From the NCBI GenBank assembly GCA_032207245.1, contig CM063503.1:60883840-60947839 (forward strand): DNA of 64,000 bases, read 5' to 3'. Below the pieces are notes generated by a model that worked only from the letters and a program-made list of their open reading frames with translations, was not told the origin of the DNA and searched no databases. Source of the DNA: Pardosa pseudoannulata (taxonomy: Eukaryota; Arthropoda; Arachnida; Araneae; Lycosidae). Within the stretch, counting starts at the first letter, position 1, and each line of letters begins with the position of its first letter. This document shows, piece after piece, positions 26,201-37,893 of this stretch. The position numbers and the translations under genes were made by a program.

Positions 26201-26789
26201 TAGGCGTTTCAATGCGTTTTAATTTATTATTAATTTTGAGTTACATTGGTCAATTTCCTGATCTTTATTTTATTACATGCCACAAACTCATCATCCCTTA
26301 AAGTTATAAATGGGAGATTCCTCCTAACCAACCTTGACCACTTCATCTGATAGTAAATAGAGTTATAAGTCAATGCTGCATATTTTCAGCTTTTTAATGT
26401 TTTTCACTCAGGAAATTGGACTTTTCGACTATACCGCATATAGTTATGCTTGCTAACTTGTCCCCAAATTTGCTGTTCCTGAGGAAGTCTCTGCAGGAAC
26501 ACTTGTATGCTTCAAATTACTAGTTAGAAACTTCATTGTAACAACTTCATTCAAAATTAGTTACAATGTTACAAACTCTAGTAAACAGTATGAAAATAGT
26601 TTTGAGGTAACTGTTATCGATACCAAATCGACTGATACGCCAGGATTAGAGTTATGAAAATAAGCCTGACTAGTTTCAGGTTAAAATAATTTAGCAAGTG
26701 ATAAACTTTTTTGCAGGAATGTGCATTTTATTATTTTGTCAGTCAATATTTGTTACTAATAATACCTTTTATGTCAAGAAATTGTTTTA
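23279..26789. other. 3.5 kb of very AT-rich DNA, nothing recognised
   Basis: There are long A/T runs and many stops in all frames. A 70-codon open frame at 25570-25782 has no known motif and an AT-driven composition, so I do not call it. Confidence 0.5.
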
Positions 26790-26915
26790 CTTATCCCCAC
26801 TCTACATTTTATTACCAGAGTCTCCGGGTTTGAATCGCGCACTTGGCAAAGCTATTCTGAATCAACTTTATACTGTAGGTCCTAGTCTAACTAGTCCTGG
26901 TTGTAACATCGACTG
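26790..26915 (+). repeat. Degenerate tRNA-derived SINE, copy b
   Basis: A B-box-like GGGTTTGAATCGCG near 26826 is followed by TTGGCAAAGC, TTCTGAAT and CTTTATACTGTAGGTCCT. The order matches the body of the SINE at 45973-46150 (TTGGCATGGAG, CTTTACGCAGTAGGTCTTGG). The tRNA-like head is eroded. It ends just before the piggyBac-like element. Confidence 0.45.
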
Positions 26916-26927
26916 AACAACTGTTAG

Positions 26928-27640
26928 CCCCTTAACGTGCACGCTCGAGTTAACTCGAGCGCCTTAACTGGCCAAACTGTTCACTCTCGAGATAATTCGA
27001 GCGGAGTTGTACTTTATGTTGCTATAATTTTTCACACTCGAATGCAATCGAGAATTGAAAATAACAATGTGAAAGCAAAAAGAAAAAACAATCGTTGTAT
27101 TGATATTTATCATTTACATGAGATTGTAAGCTATAACACTTACTTATCACTTACGACTTATCTCTTCCTTCTGAGCCGCTTTCCGACAGCGTATTCATAT
27201 TGAGATTCTGATTCACTGATTTTTCAATATATATTTTACTAAAATATAATGTAAAATAAAATATAATTGTTAACTATTTTATTACTAAGCTCTGGCTGTA
27301 AATACATCATTGACTCGAGGCGTCACTTTATATACTTTATTCTTGAGATATGAAACATAAGGGTTTCATATTTGATACCTACGTATCAAGGGATAGCACA
27401 TCATACTGTCAATTGGTAGTTTGCCTACCAATTGAACAATATAATATTTCGACAATAATAATAATAATATTCTAAAAATTAGAAATCATACCAATTGTAT
27501 AAATATGCAATATACTCAAATTTTGATTATTTTTTGTATTTTTGTAGTTTTCTTGGCAAGATAACGTTCTAAATTGTGTTTTTTACATTAAAAAAATTTA
27601 TTTTTTTGGCCGTCCTTTAAAAAAACTATGCAGTAAGGGG
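26928..27640. mobile_element. piggyBac-like MITE, 713 bp
   Basis: The left end is CCCCTTAACGTGCACG, preceded by TTAG (probably a mutated TTAA); the right end, reverse-complemented, is CCCCTTACTGCATAG, followed by TTAA at 27641. Ends starting CCC with TTAA targets are the piggyBac pattern. Just inside the left end is a perfect 20 bp palindrome, CGCTCGAGTTAACTCGAGCG (26942-26961), and two weaker CTCGAR...TCGAG palindromes at about 26985 and 27037. The 88-codon open frame through it has no transposase motif. Confidence 0.55.
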
Positions 27641-27644
27641 TTAA

Positions 27645-29699
27645 TAAAAAAAACCTATTCACATTAATGTTTTAATTGTTAAAAAATTATACACATCGTT
27701 GTTTGAAGTAAAATAACCGTAATGTTACTATAATTAAATGGTTTCTGATATTACGGAAGTCTGACATCTGACCTTTTTGTTAACTTAATCTGAATTATTA
27801 AAGTTGGGATATTTGCATTAAAGTTTGTTCATAGTTCAAAGTAGGATGCCTAAACCATTGATGTTTTTAATCAGGTGCATTATAATTTTAGATTTTCATA
27901 ATGAAACTTTTATTCCTAAAAGTGTATCATAATGAAATTTAAATAAAGTAATTTATTTACGAAATGAAAATATACTGTGGGAGACTAGAAACCTGTAATA
28001 ATTATACTTTAAATTGCTTATTTATACTTAGAACTAAATTGTTTAATCAATTTTTCATATCAGAAACTGCTAAACAATCAAAGTCTAATAATAATTGTAC
28101 TCGCGTAAAATGACTAATGTGTGTCTTACTTGAACAAAATTTTTAATAACAAAGAAATGTTAGAAATTAAATTTATAATATCTAAACAGAAGTGTCTTTT
28201 ACCTGAAATTGTTTGAATTAGCAGTAGTATGTGAAATAAAGTACAAGCGAGTTTTGTTGTCTAAAATGATTATGAACTATGACTGAGATATCCGCATGAG
28301 GGATACTAAATTGGTCTTATGTTTTAATTAAAGCCATTATTTCATGTAAATCTTTTCTCCAAAAAACATTTAAAAAATTAACAAAATTTTATAAATAAAA
28401 TGAGTGACAACTGAACACTCTTAAGTTATTTTTTCTAAATGCAAATTAATTTTTTACGTCATGAATGTAACAACGTATATGCATTTAAATGCTGAAATCT
28501 CTGGAACACTTATTGATAATACTTTATAATTGTATTAAGAAGAAATATTGTCATCCATTTAGATACGTTATTAAAACTAAAAGAGAAAAATATTGCTTAT
28601 TGGATTTGATCACTTCTGTATAACTGAATGGGAAATATACGAAATAAAATCCCCTTCGGTAAAACTTCCTCAAGAAAAATACAAGATGTTCTTATATTCT
28701 ATTCATTACTTATTTAAAATGCATAAATATTTTTCATTCATTTTTTCAAAAAAAAAAAAAAAGCTTTAGGAGAACTATAAAGATTTTTCGGTAAGGAATT
28801 AAAAAAATATTTATAACAGCACACCAAAAATCTATTCTGTTCAATTTTTATGTAGCTTTTCCTTTTAAAAATATTTATTGGAGAGCATTGCGTACTATTG
28901 CTTTTATCTATTTTTATTTTAAATACATTTTCTCATTTCAATCTGAGCAAAATAGTTTCAATAAAATGAATATCTATTTTTATACAATGGGGGAAATCTC
29001 TGAAGATGTTAAAACTGAAAGCTGTTCGACAAAAGGATAAATAAAATTCAGTTACGTAAAAAAATAACCGTTTCTACTCATTTAGTTTCAGGTTTATCAG
29101 CTAATAAGATATATATACCGATAAGAAGGATGTTAAATTAGAATGTTGCTAACTTATAAATTGATTTTTAGACTTTATTTCTTTTTATAAAAAAAGCATT
29201 CAAAATTACAATTTATAAATTTATTTCTCTTAACCCACTTGCATTTGATTTATTAACACATGTATCAATGCCAAACATTGAATATTCTCTTGATTTTGTA
29301 TAATTCAACTAGTAGTTAACAGAAAGTATTTTATACGTGGTAACAAATACAATTTTTGATATCAAATATCATTATTTATAAGAAATTTTTTGCAATAATT
29401 TCTCCAAAGGATTGCATATTTTCAGGTAATAGCATTGCATAAAGTCAATTGTAATTGTTTTCTTACAAAAAACAAAGTAGCGGTTGAGTAAAATTTGAAA
29501 ACTTTAGATATCTTTGTATCAAATTTTAAATTAAATGTATTATCTCCCGTAAAAAAAATATGTGTATTTTTTTTATGAAATCCCCAAAATAAAATCATAA
29601 ATTAATGGCAGTTGATACTTCTCATATAATATTAAACAAATGCTTTCTACTTGAACATATAACAGTTATATGAATAAAGTAACATTGTTATAAAGCTTC
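27645..29699. other. AT-rich DNA, nothing recognised
   Basis: No coding exon or RNA gene is supported; an A-run of 14 lies at about 28749. Confidence 0.5.
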
Positions 29700-30970
29700 A
29701 CAGGCATTGAAGCTAAGACCATGTTTTTATTTCATATTTTAGCTTGAGGAAATGTCTTCTTTTTTACGGTTACCATGTAAATATGGAAAAATTAATAATA
29801 ATAATTTCTAACGCAACCTTTAAAGTTTGAGAATCAGATATGCTTCATGTGTCATGAACAGTATACTTTTCATTCACAATGTGAATATTACGTAAATTTT
29901 GTATTGTGAATCTTTAGATAAAGTTTCTTTGGAATCAAGGGCATCACAAAACAAAATAATTGGTGTCATGATAATAATTATTATATGGTAAAATGTATTT
30001 GAAATGTTGTGTCCCATATCTAAATTTTAATTTAACAGACATTGTGTAGCTTATTATTAAAACTTTTGAGGATTGTGAGGATTGCAAACACAATTTCTAA
30101 TCTATTTATAGAAAATAGTGTGTCTGTATGTTTATGTCTTTACACAAACAGTCTGTATCAGAGTAATCAAAATTTAAACCTACATTCTTTGATGGAACCA
30201 GACGGTCTCTATTGGTATTAAAACCTCTTCAGCCTATTTATCACATTATAACGGATATTCTCGTTGCCGGCTGATGATAGGCGTAGTACATGAATTTCAT
30301 TGTTGAATTTTACCGCTGGAAAAAATATATTTCAGAACAGGAATGAAATATTATTGCTATAAGATTTCTTACGCATTGATACTTTAGCCAAAATTTAATC
30401 CTTATTTTAGCGTTAGGATATGTCCTCCTTTTTACTGTTACCTTGAAACTATGGTAACATCAATAATAAATATTTATAAAGCCCCCATTAAAAGTTGAGA
30501 GTCAGACAGCCGTCCGATGTCATGAATAGCATCCTTTTCATTCACTTCTTGTATGTTATATAAATTTTGTATTGTGAATCTTTAAATAAAGTTGCTTTGG
30601 TATCAAGGACATCTCTATACAAAATATTTGGGTCATGATAATAATTATTCTTAACAAAGAGGTAAAACTGATATAAAATTTTCCATCTCATATCTAAGTG
30701 TAGCTTGTTATTAAAAATATCTAGATTACAAATAAGATGTTTTATCTATCTATAGAAAACAGAGTATCCGTTTCTTTATCTGTCTTTTACAAACGGTTTG
30801 TCATAGAACCACCAAAAATTGAACAGATATTCTTTGATACGATCAGATGATCATTTTGTTGATATTAAAACCTCTTCCACCCATTCCATCACGGGAAATT
30901 ACGTCATAACAGATCCTCGTTGCCGGTCGGTGACACATGGCAGTACATTTTACCACGTGAAAAATCAGGA
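29700..30970. repeat. Tandem duplication of a ~655 bp segment with Helitron-like sequence
   Basis: Copy 1 (29700-30340) and copy 2 (30355-30970) share ordered blocks: TTTTGTATTGTGAATCTTTA (29900 and 30568), GTCATGATAATAATTATT, CTATAGAAAA-like, and TATTAAAACCTCTTC followed by GTTGCCGG (30267 and 30921). The offset is about 654-668 bp. The last third of each copy, from about 30105 and 30745, resembles the interior of the Helitron at 37894-38236 (TATTAAAACCTCT, CATCACG, GTTGCC/GTTGGC). The CTAG end was not found. Confidence 0.65.
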
Positions 30971-31469
30971 TAGCATTTTCGTAACTAGTGATTTTTACGA
31001 AAATAAAATTTATCACAGCATGTTTTGGAAATTTTTTTGCAGTAAGATATAAAAATATTAAAGAAATATACCTTTTAAAAGCGTAGTGAAATGAAAATTG
31101 TGTCAAATCAACTCCTTAAATGAAAGTTTAGTTCGCATGCCAAGTTCTTCGTAACTATCCCAAATATTAGTAACTCTTTTGCATATTTTTGTGATTTAAT
31201 ACTATCCTGGGTCATACTTCTTGTTTGTTTTATGTAAAAGTACCATGGGAATTGAATGTGATAATTATTTAAAGAACGCATACTTTTCTGTTATGAGAGT
31301 GCAGAGACAAATCACCAAGTATACTTAAACAAAGCACTTCTATAGTCATAATTTATTTCACATCAAAACAGCCTGCAAAAGTTATTTTAAATGATCCCGT
31401 GATGTAACTAATTTGTAAGGTTGAGTGCTTAGAGACGAGTAGGTAATATGTCTACGCTTACTATATGAT

Positions 31470-31672
31470 GATTGGTTGGTTGGGTTGGAACGCTACGGCC
31501 TACTTTTCTGCTGGACTAGGGCTAAGAGTCTAGGGCTGGACTAGGGCTGTGATACCGGGACTTACCTCTTAAAGCCTATTCCGAACTTCTAGAAACTACC
31601 ACGTCAGCAATGGGATTCGAACCCATGAACTCTGGTATCCAAGATCAGTGCCCTACCCATTCTTCCATCGTT
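31470..31672 (-). repeat. tRNA-derived SINE with GGTT-type tail, copy c
   Basis: On the - strand the head carries GAATGGGTAGGGCAC (A box), a stem-loop CTGAT-CTTGGAT-ACCAG whose loop would place TGG as anticodon, and the T arm ATGGG-TTCGAAT-CCCAT with five perfect pairs. The body GTTCGGAATAGGCTTTAA follows and the tail ends CCAACCCAACCAACC. This is tRNA-like over the D, anticodon and T arms but without a paired acceptor stem, so it is a SINE. It is also part of the inverted pair with 33348-33602. Confidence 0.8.
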
Positions 31673-32350
31673 CGGTGTATTTGTAACATGTGTGCCTTTA
31701 AGACAATTCAGCAACGCTGGTATAAAAATAATCTTAAAACCTATTAACCCTTTAAAGTACAATGGTTTCGTAGTGAAACCACCTATTAATATATCTTTTC
31801 TCTTCTTTTTAAAGACTAATAAATTTTTTTTTCGGATGTTTTTGATACTTCAAACTATTAATGAATGGTAACACTACACACAATCTTTTTTTCTCTTTAA
31901 AAGATACTTGTTTAAACTGAGAAAAAATCAGGTATTTGATTTCTCTCCGACATGACCTCAAATAAATATATCTACCCAAAACATTTTTTATAAATAGTTT
32001 AGCTATTTATCTGTTACATCCCTTTAATGATAATTATGCAGTGTTCTTTAAATATTTACAAATTAAGAGTATTATTTTTGATCTGTACAAGTGTGTAGAT
32101 AGTTTCACAGTTAAAACCCACTATCTTACTACAAATAAATTTTAATATTTTTCACACATTTCACATATGTAATGTTCATAGATAACATTTATAGCCTAAT
32201 TCTCATAAACCCTAAAGAATTTTCAGTAGTGACCTTTAAAGGGTTAAGATAACATAGTACCTATCGAACTTTTAGCCCGATAGGTAAGTCTGCATTAAAA
32301 CAGCCTACTTTTGATTTAATATAAAATAAAATGATCTGCTCAGTTTACAA
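31600..32350 (+). repeat. Inverted repeat, left arm (contains a MITE insertion)
   Basis: Bases 31600-31747 plus 32248-32350 are an inverted copy of 33348-33602. Shared blocks are CAGCAACGCTGGTATAAAAA, AATCTTAAAACCTATTAA, CATAGTACCTATCG and GTAAGTCTGCATTAAA. The only large difference is the 496 bp MITE at 31748-32243. Confidence 0.85.
31748..32243. mobile_element. piggyBac-like MITE, 496 bp, with intact TTAA duplication
   Basis: Ends are CCCTTTAAAGTAC and, reverse-complemented, CCCTTTAAAGGTC: ten identical bases. TTAA stands on both sides (31744-31747 and 32244-32247). Just inside the left end is a hairpin GGTTTC-GTAGT-GAAACC. The related repeat at 33348-33602 reads straight across with a single TTAA, giving an empty site. 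No transposase is encoded. TTAA targets and CCC ends are the known piggyBac signature. Confidence 0.85.
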
Positions 32351-32960
32351 TAAAAGTTTTCCTAGTTCATTTATAAGAGTTTAACTTTATAAAAATTATT
32401 TAGCTTTGTTATGGGAAGCAAAGACATTTAAAAAATTTAAATTATGTACTCCAAGACAAAAACTAAGTAACTTTTGAAATTTATAAATTATAAACAAATT
32501 TTTATATGAAATAGAAGCTAACAATAATCCTTCTTCTGCTAACACTTGATCACAGCAATATGAACAGTATGTACGCTAAAGCCTAATTTTTTTGAAAAAT
32601 TTTAAATACTTTAGTGTTTTTAAAATTTTTATTATTTTATGATGTTAGATATGCATAAATATTTGGTTTACGAACAAAAGCAGTTATTTCAATAGGATAT
32701 AAATATTTCGTTTCTAATATACATACCCCAAAAGTTATCTTGATGTAAGTGATTTTCCCACTTTTTACTTCGAATTTTTATGTTATTATAAAAATATAAT
32801 GTATGAAATGCTAAAACTAAATAATATTGATAAAACTTGAGACCTATTAAAGGACTTTTTAAAAAATTCTACTAAAAAGAGATAAAAGTTATATATTATG
32901 ATAACTCAAACAAAGATTGTTGTAATAAAGATTTTAAGCCGTATTTCCTGAAACCTTATA
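32244..32960 (+). repeat. Dispersed repeat related to 46940-47740
   Basis: It shares in order ACATAGTACCT, AACAGCCTA, TTTATAAAAATTAT followed by TTTTGTTAT-like, TTTCTAATA and CAAAAGTTAT blocks with 46940-47740, with many differences. No coding capacity is seen. It could be the untranslated end of a larger element. Confidence 0.5.
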
Positions 32961-33347
32961 TATTTAATACATTCTAACGGGTAAAAACATCTTTAAACAG
33001 ATTAAACTATAAATATTTTTTTAATTTTTATCTTTTTCATTCATTTATTTGTTTCGTTAAATTCCTGCAAGAAAGATTTAATTCTAATAAAAACTTTTTT
33101 GTTTTTTGTGAAATAGCTAATATGACAGACTACATATAGTTAAATAGAAAATATATAAGGGAAAAATAGCCTTTAAATTGTAGCCTTTGTTTTGGTTTCA
33201 CGATAAAAATTTCATTAGAGTGAATTTGCCTCGTCTGTCTGTTAATATTTTAATTTTCAGTAAAGGGCAAACCTCAGTTATGCAAATTAATTTTTATTTC
33301 TTAAATATGGACATAGGAAAATATCAGCTCTACTTAAAATTACGATT
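32961..33347. other. AT-rich DNA, nothing recognised
   Basis: No gene or repeat could be supported here. Confidence 0.5.
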
Positions 33348-33602
33348 ATTGTAAATTGAGCAGATCTTTCTATATTATATTAAATCAAAAATAGGCTGCT
33401 TTAATGCAGACTTACCTATAGGGCTAAAAGTCCGATAGGTACTATGTTATCTTAATAGGTTTTAAGATTATTTTTATACCAGCGTTGCTGAATTCTCTTA
33501 AAGGTACACATGTTACAAATACACCAAACGATGTAAGAATGGGTAGGGTACTGATCTTGGGTACCAGAGTTCATTGGTTCAAATCCCATTGCTGACGTGG
33601 TA
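33348..33602 (-). repeat. Inverted repeat, right arm (empty MITE site, SINE head)
   Basis: It is the inverted partner of 31600-32350 without the MITE. Its 33526-33602 part is, on the + strand as written, a tRNA-like SINE head: GAATGGGTAGGGTACTGATC, loop CTTGGGT, then GGTTCAAATCCCA. The repeat ends 227 bp before the coding exon. Confidence 0.8.
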
Positions 33603-33845
33603 TTTTACGAAAGTATGTATAATATGTTTTATAACACTAAAATGAAATTTTTACTTTTATGTTTTTTAAAAATATATATTTGAAAAGAACCATAAAGTTT
33701 TAATAACCATGAAATCATGATACCTTTTTTTAAGTGTAAATAGATGCTTAACTAACAATGGCTATATTATTTTTAAATAAATTTTCCCCATCAGTATTTA
33801 ACTAATTAGGGTATTATTCTTCCTTTCAGGTGGGTAGAGAAAAGC

Positions 33846-34089
33846 ATGACCTCAAAGAGAGAGGTGCCTTGTCCACCTTATTGTTTCACAGTGCATACGT
33901 GGGGCATCATCAGCAAAGAGTCTCCTCTAAAACGCAGCTGCCATCTCTCCAAAGGACGGTTGTACAGTATTTGCCTTCTTGCCTTTCTGACATCATTCTT
34001 CCTAGCACTTCACATCGTCTTTCTAGGGTATCCCCGGACACCATTGGTTTGCCTGGATTCCTACCGAGGCAACACTTTCAATGGCGAAG
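33846..34089 (+). CDS. Hs3st5: Heparan sulfate 3-O-sulfotransferase, coding exon 1 (signal anchor)
   Basis: This exon gives residues 1-81 and the first base of codon 82. Residues 1-38 are a basic cytosolic tail (for example SKREV and LKRSCHLSKGR). Residues 39-61, LYSICLLAFLTSFFLALHIV and on, form one hydrophobic helix, the signal anchor of a type II Golgi protein; the rest is luminal stem. The exon begins after the acceptor TTCCTTTCAG (ends 33829) and ends at GCGAAG followed by GTAAAT. I chose ATG at 33846 because it has A at -3 and is the first Met in frame, but the frame stays open back to the acceptor, so an upstream exon could add residues. The overlapping frame from 33830 is a shadow. 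The overhanging G pairs with AT of exon 2 to make Asp82. Confidence 0.8.
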
Positions 34090-34273
34090 GTAAATAAAAT
34101 TTCAGAAATATCTTTTATGTCCAGAAAGCCGAAATAATAATTTAATTTTCGCTAAACCTAGCATTTTAGAGCTCCGGGTTTGCAAAAAAGCACCTTTTAT
34201 GGTTCGTGTTTAGTATTTGTTTAAATACGTTCCGAAGTATAAATTAAATGACATTGACAATTATTTTTTTAAT

Positions 34274-34769
34274 TGTAAAAATAATGTTCCGTTGGCCTAG
34301 TGTTTGAGAAAGAAGAAATTAAAACTCACTAAAAAACACATGGACAAATATGTTTTGAGTAAATAATTTTATGCAATTACATGCCTACGGAATACAACTG
34401 GAATAAATTTATCATTTGTAGATATCGAAGATCTCTTGAGTCTGCGTCGGCCCTAAAAAACAATTTGGTGTTGATTTTCCTCTTTCTCGTGTCTCTCCAA
34501 AAATTGTCTGTCCCGCAAGCAGCAGATACCAGCAGCGTTCACCCTCTTCTCTCTCTGGTAACAACCTTGTCCTCTAAAAAAATCCTACTGCCTCGCAGAG
34601 AAAAAACAGGGGTCCACTCCCGAACGAAGGGGTCAGAATCCCGAAAAACCAACGGGCCCTTCTATTGGTTGGGAGAAATTTGAAGTTTCTTCTACTTCCG
34701 GTCCTGTCTTTGACGATGGCTCACGAGAAGGGGTAAAAGAAGCTGAACCGAATGTAACTTATTGTTATA
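34274..34769. mobile_element. 480-500 bp dispersed repeat, copy 3
   Basis: It starts TGTAAAAATAATGTTCCGTT and ends AACTTATTGTTATA, with the same inner blocks as copies 1 and 2 (TTTGTAGATATCGAAGA, CGCAAGCAGCAGATACCAGC, AACCTTGTCCTCTAAAAAAA). It is uninterrupted, so with copy 1 it gives the pre-insertion state of copy 2. The 100-codon frame inside is not shared with the other copies. Confidence 0.75.
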
Positions 34770-36858
34770 CTAAGCCAATTTATTAGCTTTGTATTTTTTA
34801 AGCTTTTCAAAAAATCGAAGTAAAAATAAGTTTTATACCTAATATTTTTCGTAAATATTTTTTAGTTAGTTTTTCTTTATTGAATAAAACTAAAAAATTA
34901 ACCAGCAATGTAATTCCCTGTATGACGTCACTTGTTAGTTTACTAATGATCAACAAAAAAGGTACTTAGTAAATGTAAATTTTTTTTTAATAAAATAAGT
35001 ATAACTCAACAAAGAAGCTAATAAAACTGTAGACCTTATAAAATCATATTTATGAAAAAAGAGGCTTTTTTATCTTTTGCTTATTTTATATAACAATTAG
35101 AATAATATTGAATGATATTGTTGTAATTTTTTAGTAGAAATTAAACGTACATTTAAACACATAACAACTTTATTGAATTTTATTAACGTATTACTGAGAC
35201 ATGTAGTTAGTAGTTTTAGGTGTCAATGTTTTATTTAATGATACGAAGTCTTTATAAACAGCTTTGTACTTATTTCTAAAACATAAACAGCAATTTTAGT
35301 TCGTAAATTGATACAAAGACTATAACAGAATTACTTATAAAAAGATCAGCAAAAAATACAATATATTTTTAATTTTTTGCTCTTTTAACGTGATACACTG
35401 CATGATTTTCCTTCTACAATTTTATTTTTTTACAGTCAAAACTGGGCCGAGATAATGTTTTAAAAGTATTTCAAAAATTCTTTTTCAATTTCTTAACTGT
35501 TTTTAACTAAAAATTATTAAGTGCATACATGAATTTAATATCAATTATAAATACCCTCGATAAATATATAAAAAAATATCTATGAAAAATTAACATTATA
35601 TTAAAATACCTTGATTTCAGCTTTTAAAAAATATAAGTTGAATGTATAATGTAAATATAGTAAAATATTAAACAAGGGCAAATAGAGGATAAAATCTGAA
35701 TGAAATGGATAAAAGAATGATGGATATACAAACCAATGTGATATAAATTCAAAATTTTTGTCGTGGATAATATAGGAAATAAATGTAATTCATTCATATA
35801 TGCATCACTGTGCAGTGTAGGGTTAATAACCAATAATAAAAGTAATAAATTTCCTCAAATTAATTATTTCAGACAAGTCAAGCCATTTAAAAAGAAAATT
35901 TGTGAATAGATTACTATCTGTCATTCTAATAATTATTAACAAGTACAAATTAGTAACATAGTACAAAATAAATTTAATATTATATCATTACTTAACATTA
36001 AATAAAGCTATTAGAATAAAATTAAAGCGTCACGGAAGCACACAGTCTGTTTCATACTCACTGTTAATTAAACAGGTTTTACTTTCACAAACTCTGAGAA
36101 TTATATTTCAGTTAAATTATTAAAGCATATCTGCACGTTAGATGCCGATTCATCAAACCATTTCTCAGTTGACACGTGAATAACCCTTGTACATGATAAA
36201 TTAATTTTAGAATTTTATGTTCATTCTATACAAGTTCAAGAATCAATAATTAGCTTAGCATACTGGGAGAGACGCTTATCTAAAATGTCATGGTTATTTA
36301 GATTAAATTAAAAATGAGCACATAATGTAACGTCAATTTCTATTATATATAAAAATTGAATTGTTATATTCACGTGTTTCCTGATTTATGTATTTCTGAT
36401 AATAGCTATAATGTATTAATTATTGCATTATTACTTAAATGTATAAATACAATAACTTTTGCAGTATTTATGCTGTTTGCTTCATTATAACTTAAGGTAT
36501 TTAGAGCGTTAAGATTTATATCAAGAAGTTTAAACTTATAATTTTACTTTTACTTAAAATTTATAAATTTTACTTTCGTAAAATCAATCAAACTTGTTTT
36601 AAAGATTTATTTTTTTATTTATAGACTGAATTTGCTTTCCACAAAAACATAAATGGAAAGACTACACAAATAAATAAAAAATAAAACATCCATTAAATCA
36701 CTGCAGTAAATTATTAAAAAGATACAATATCAGCTATAAGGTAACAATAACAATTGTGACCTTTATAGCAAGATTCACTTGAAAGGCTTTATTTCTATTT
36801 CCTTTTGTTTTGTGCCCATATTTTGTTTTCTCGGCTTTGATATCTAAATCTCGTAGAT

Positions 36859-36880
36859 TTTTTTTTTTTTTTTTTTTTTT
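36859..36880. repeat. Poly-T run
   Basis: An uninterrupted run of about 22 T in the intron, which may be the tail of a minus-strand retroposed sequence, though nothing adjacent confirms that. Confidence 0.8.
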
Positions 36881-37893
36881 TAACTGAAAATGTTGGGTAT
36901 ATTGTATAGTTTTATAGAATGGTAAAACAAATTCTGAATAGATACTTAGTAGTCTTCTGAAACAAGTATTCCTATTAAAATACTAATCGAATCTTCTTAG
37001 GTATAATTTCTACAGAAATAACTAAAGCATTTCTATTTCTCACACACTATATTTCTAGTCAAGTGACAGGAAAATTTAACTTGTGCATTCAGAAACTGGG
37101 AAAAACTTCTGTTGATATTTAAACAACTCTTTACTAAATTAATAAATATTCTTTACTTTGTTTATTAGCCCTTTGTGTTTAAACAACCCTGAATAGGAAA
37201 AATATTTCCTTTAAATGTTAGACACTTATCTCAAATGTAAAGTGCTGTTCTTGATTTTTGTAATAGTTTTAAGTATTTAATAACACAGTTCCTTTCTTCT
37301 TTTAATTATTTTTCTTATTATGAGCTACTCATTCATATCTCTACGGCACCAGTCACATGCTTGGAGGCCCTTCTCCTCCACCTAAGTATAATTGTGTTAA
37401 AAGAAACTTGTACCGAACACCATGCTGGAATCAAAATTAGCTTTCCCAAACGTAGGAAAACGTACATTTAAGCTTTGTTAGCTCTTAAAATTATTTTCAC
37501 TAGCTCTAACCTCTTTTATATAATATAATAATATATATAATAATACCTAAGTTATCTGTCCGTCTGTCCTCGAATTTATGAAGTAGTTGGACCTGTAATG
37601 GATAGAGGCATCCATATTGGATTCTTGATGAGTTAGGGTTATCAAAATTCAAAGCGAGTTCAAAAACGTTCGAATGCATTATTTTCATACGTTTTATCAC
37701 TGAACCTAGATTTCACGTAAATAATTTTCTTTTATATTTGGCTTAAATAATAGATTAGGTACATATGTGATAATTTTAAATTTAATCATCCATTATTTTT
37801 TGGTGCAATGAAAATTTTATCACCGGTATCTTTTCATAAAAATCTATGAGTCTATTTCACGGTCTAATAAATATCTAGCGTTTAAGTTATATA

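Noticed and set aside
26942..26961. 20 bp palindrome as a transcription terminator or operator
   Set aside because: It lies just inside a transposon end and has palindromic relatives in the same element, so it is better explained as part of the MITE.
26937..27203. 88-codon frame in the piggyBac-like element as a gene
   Set aside because: Its start falls in the terminal palindromes and it has no transposase motif.
31600..31672. A true tRNA-Pro gene on the - strand
   Set aside because: The T arm pairs perfectly and the anticodon loop looks right, but there is no paired acceptor stem, a SINE body and tail follow directly, and related copies with the same body occur elsewhere in the window.
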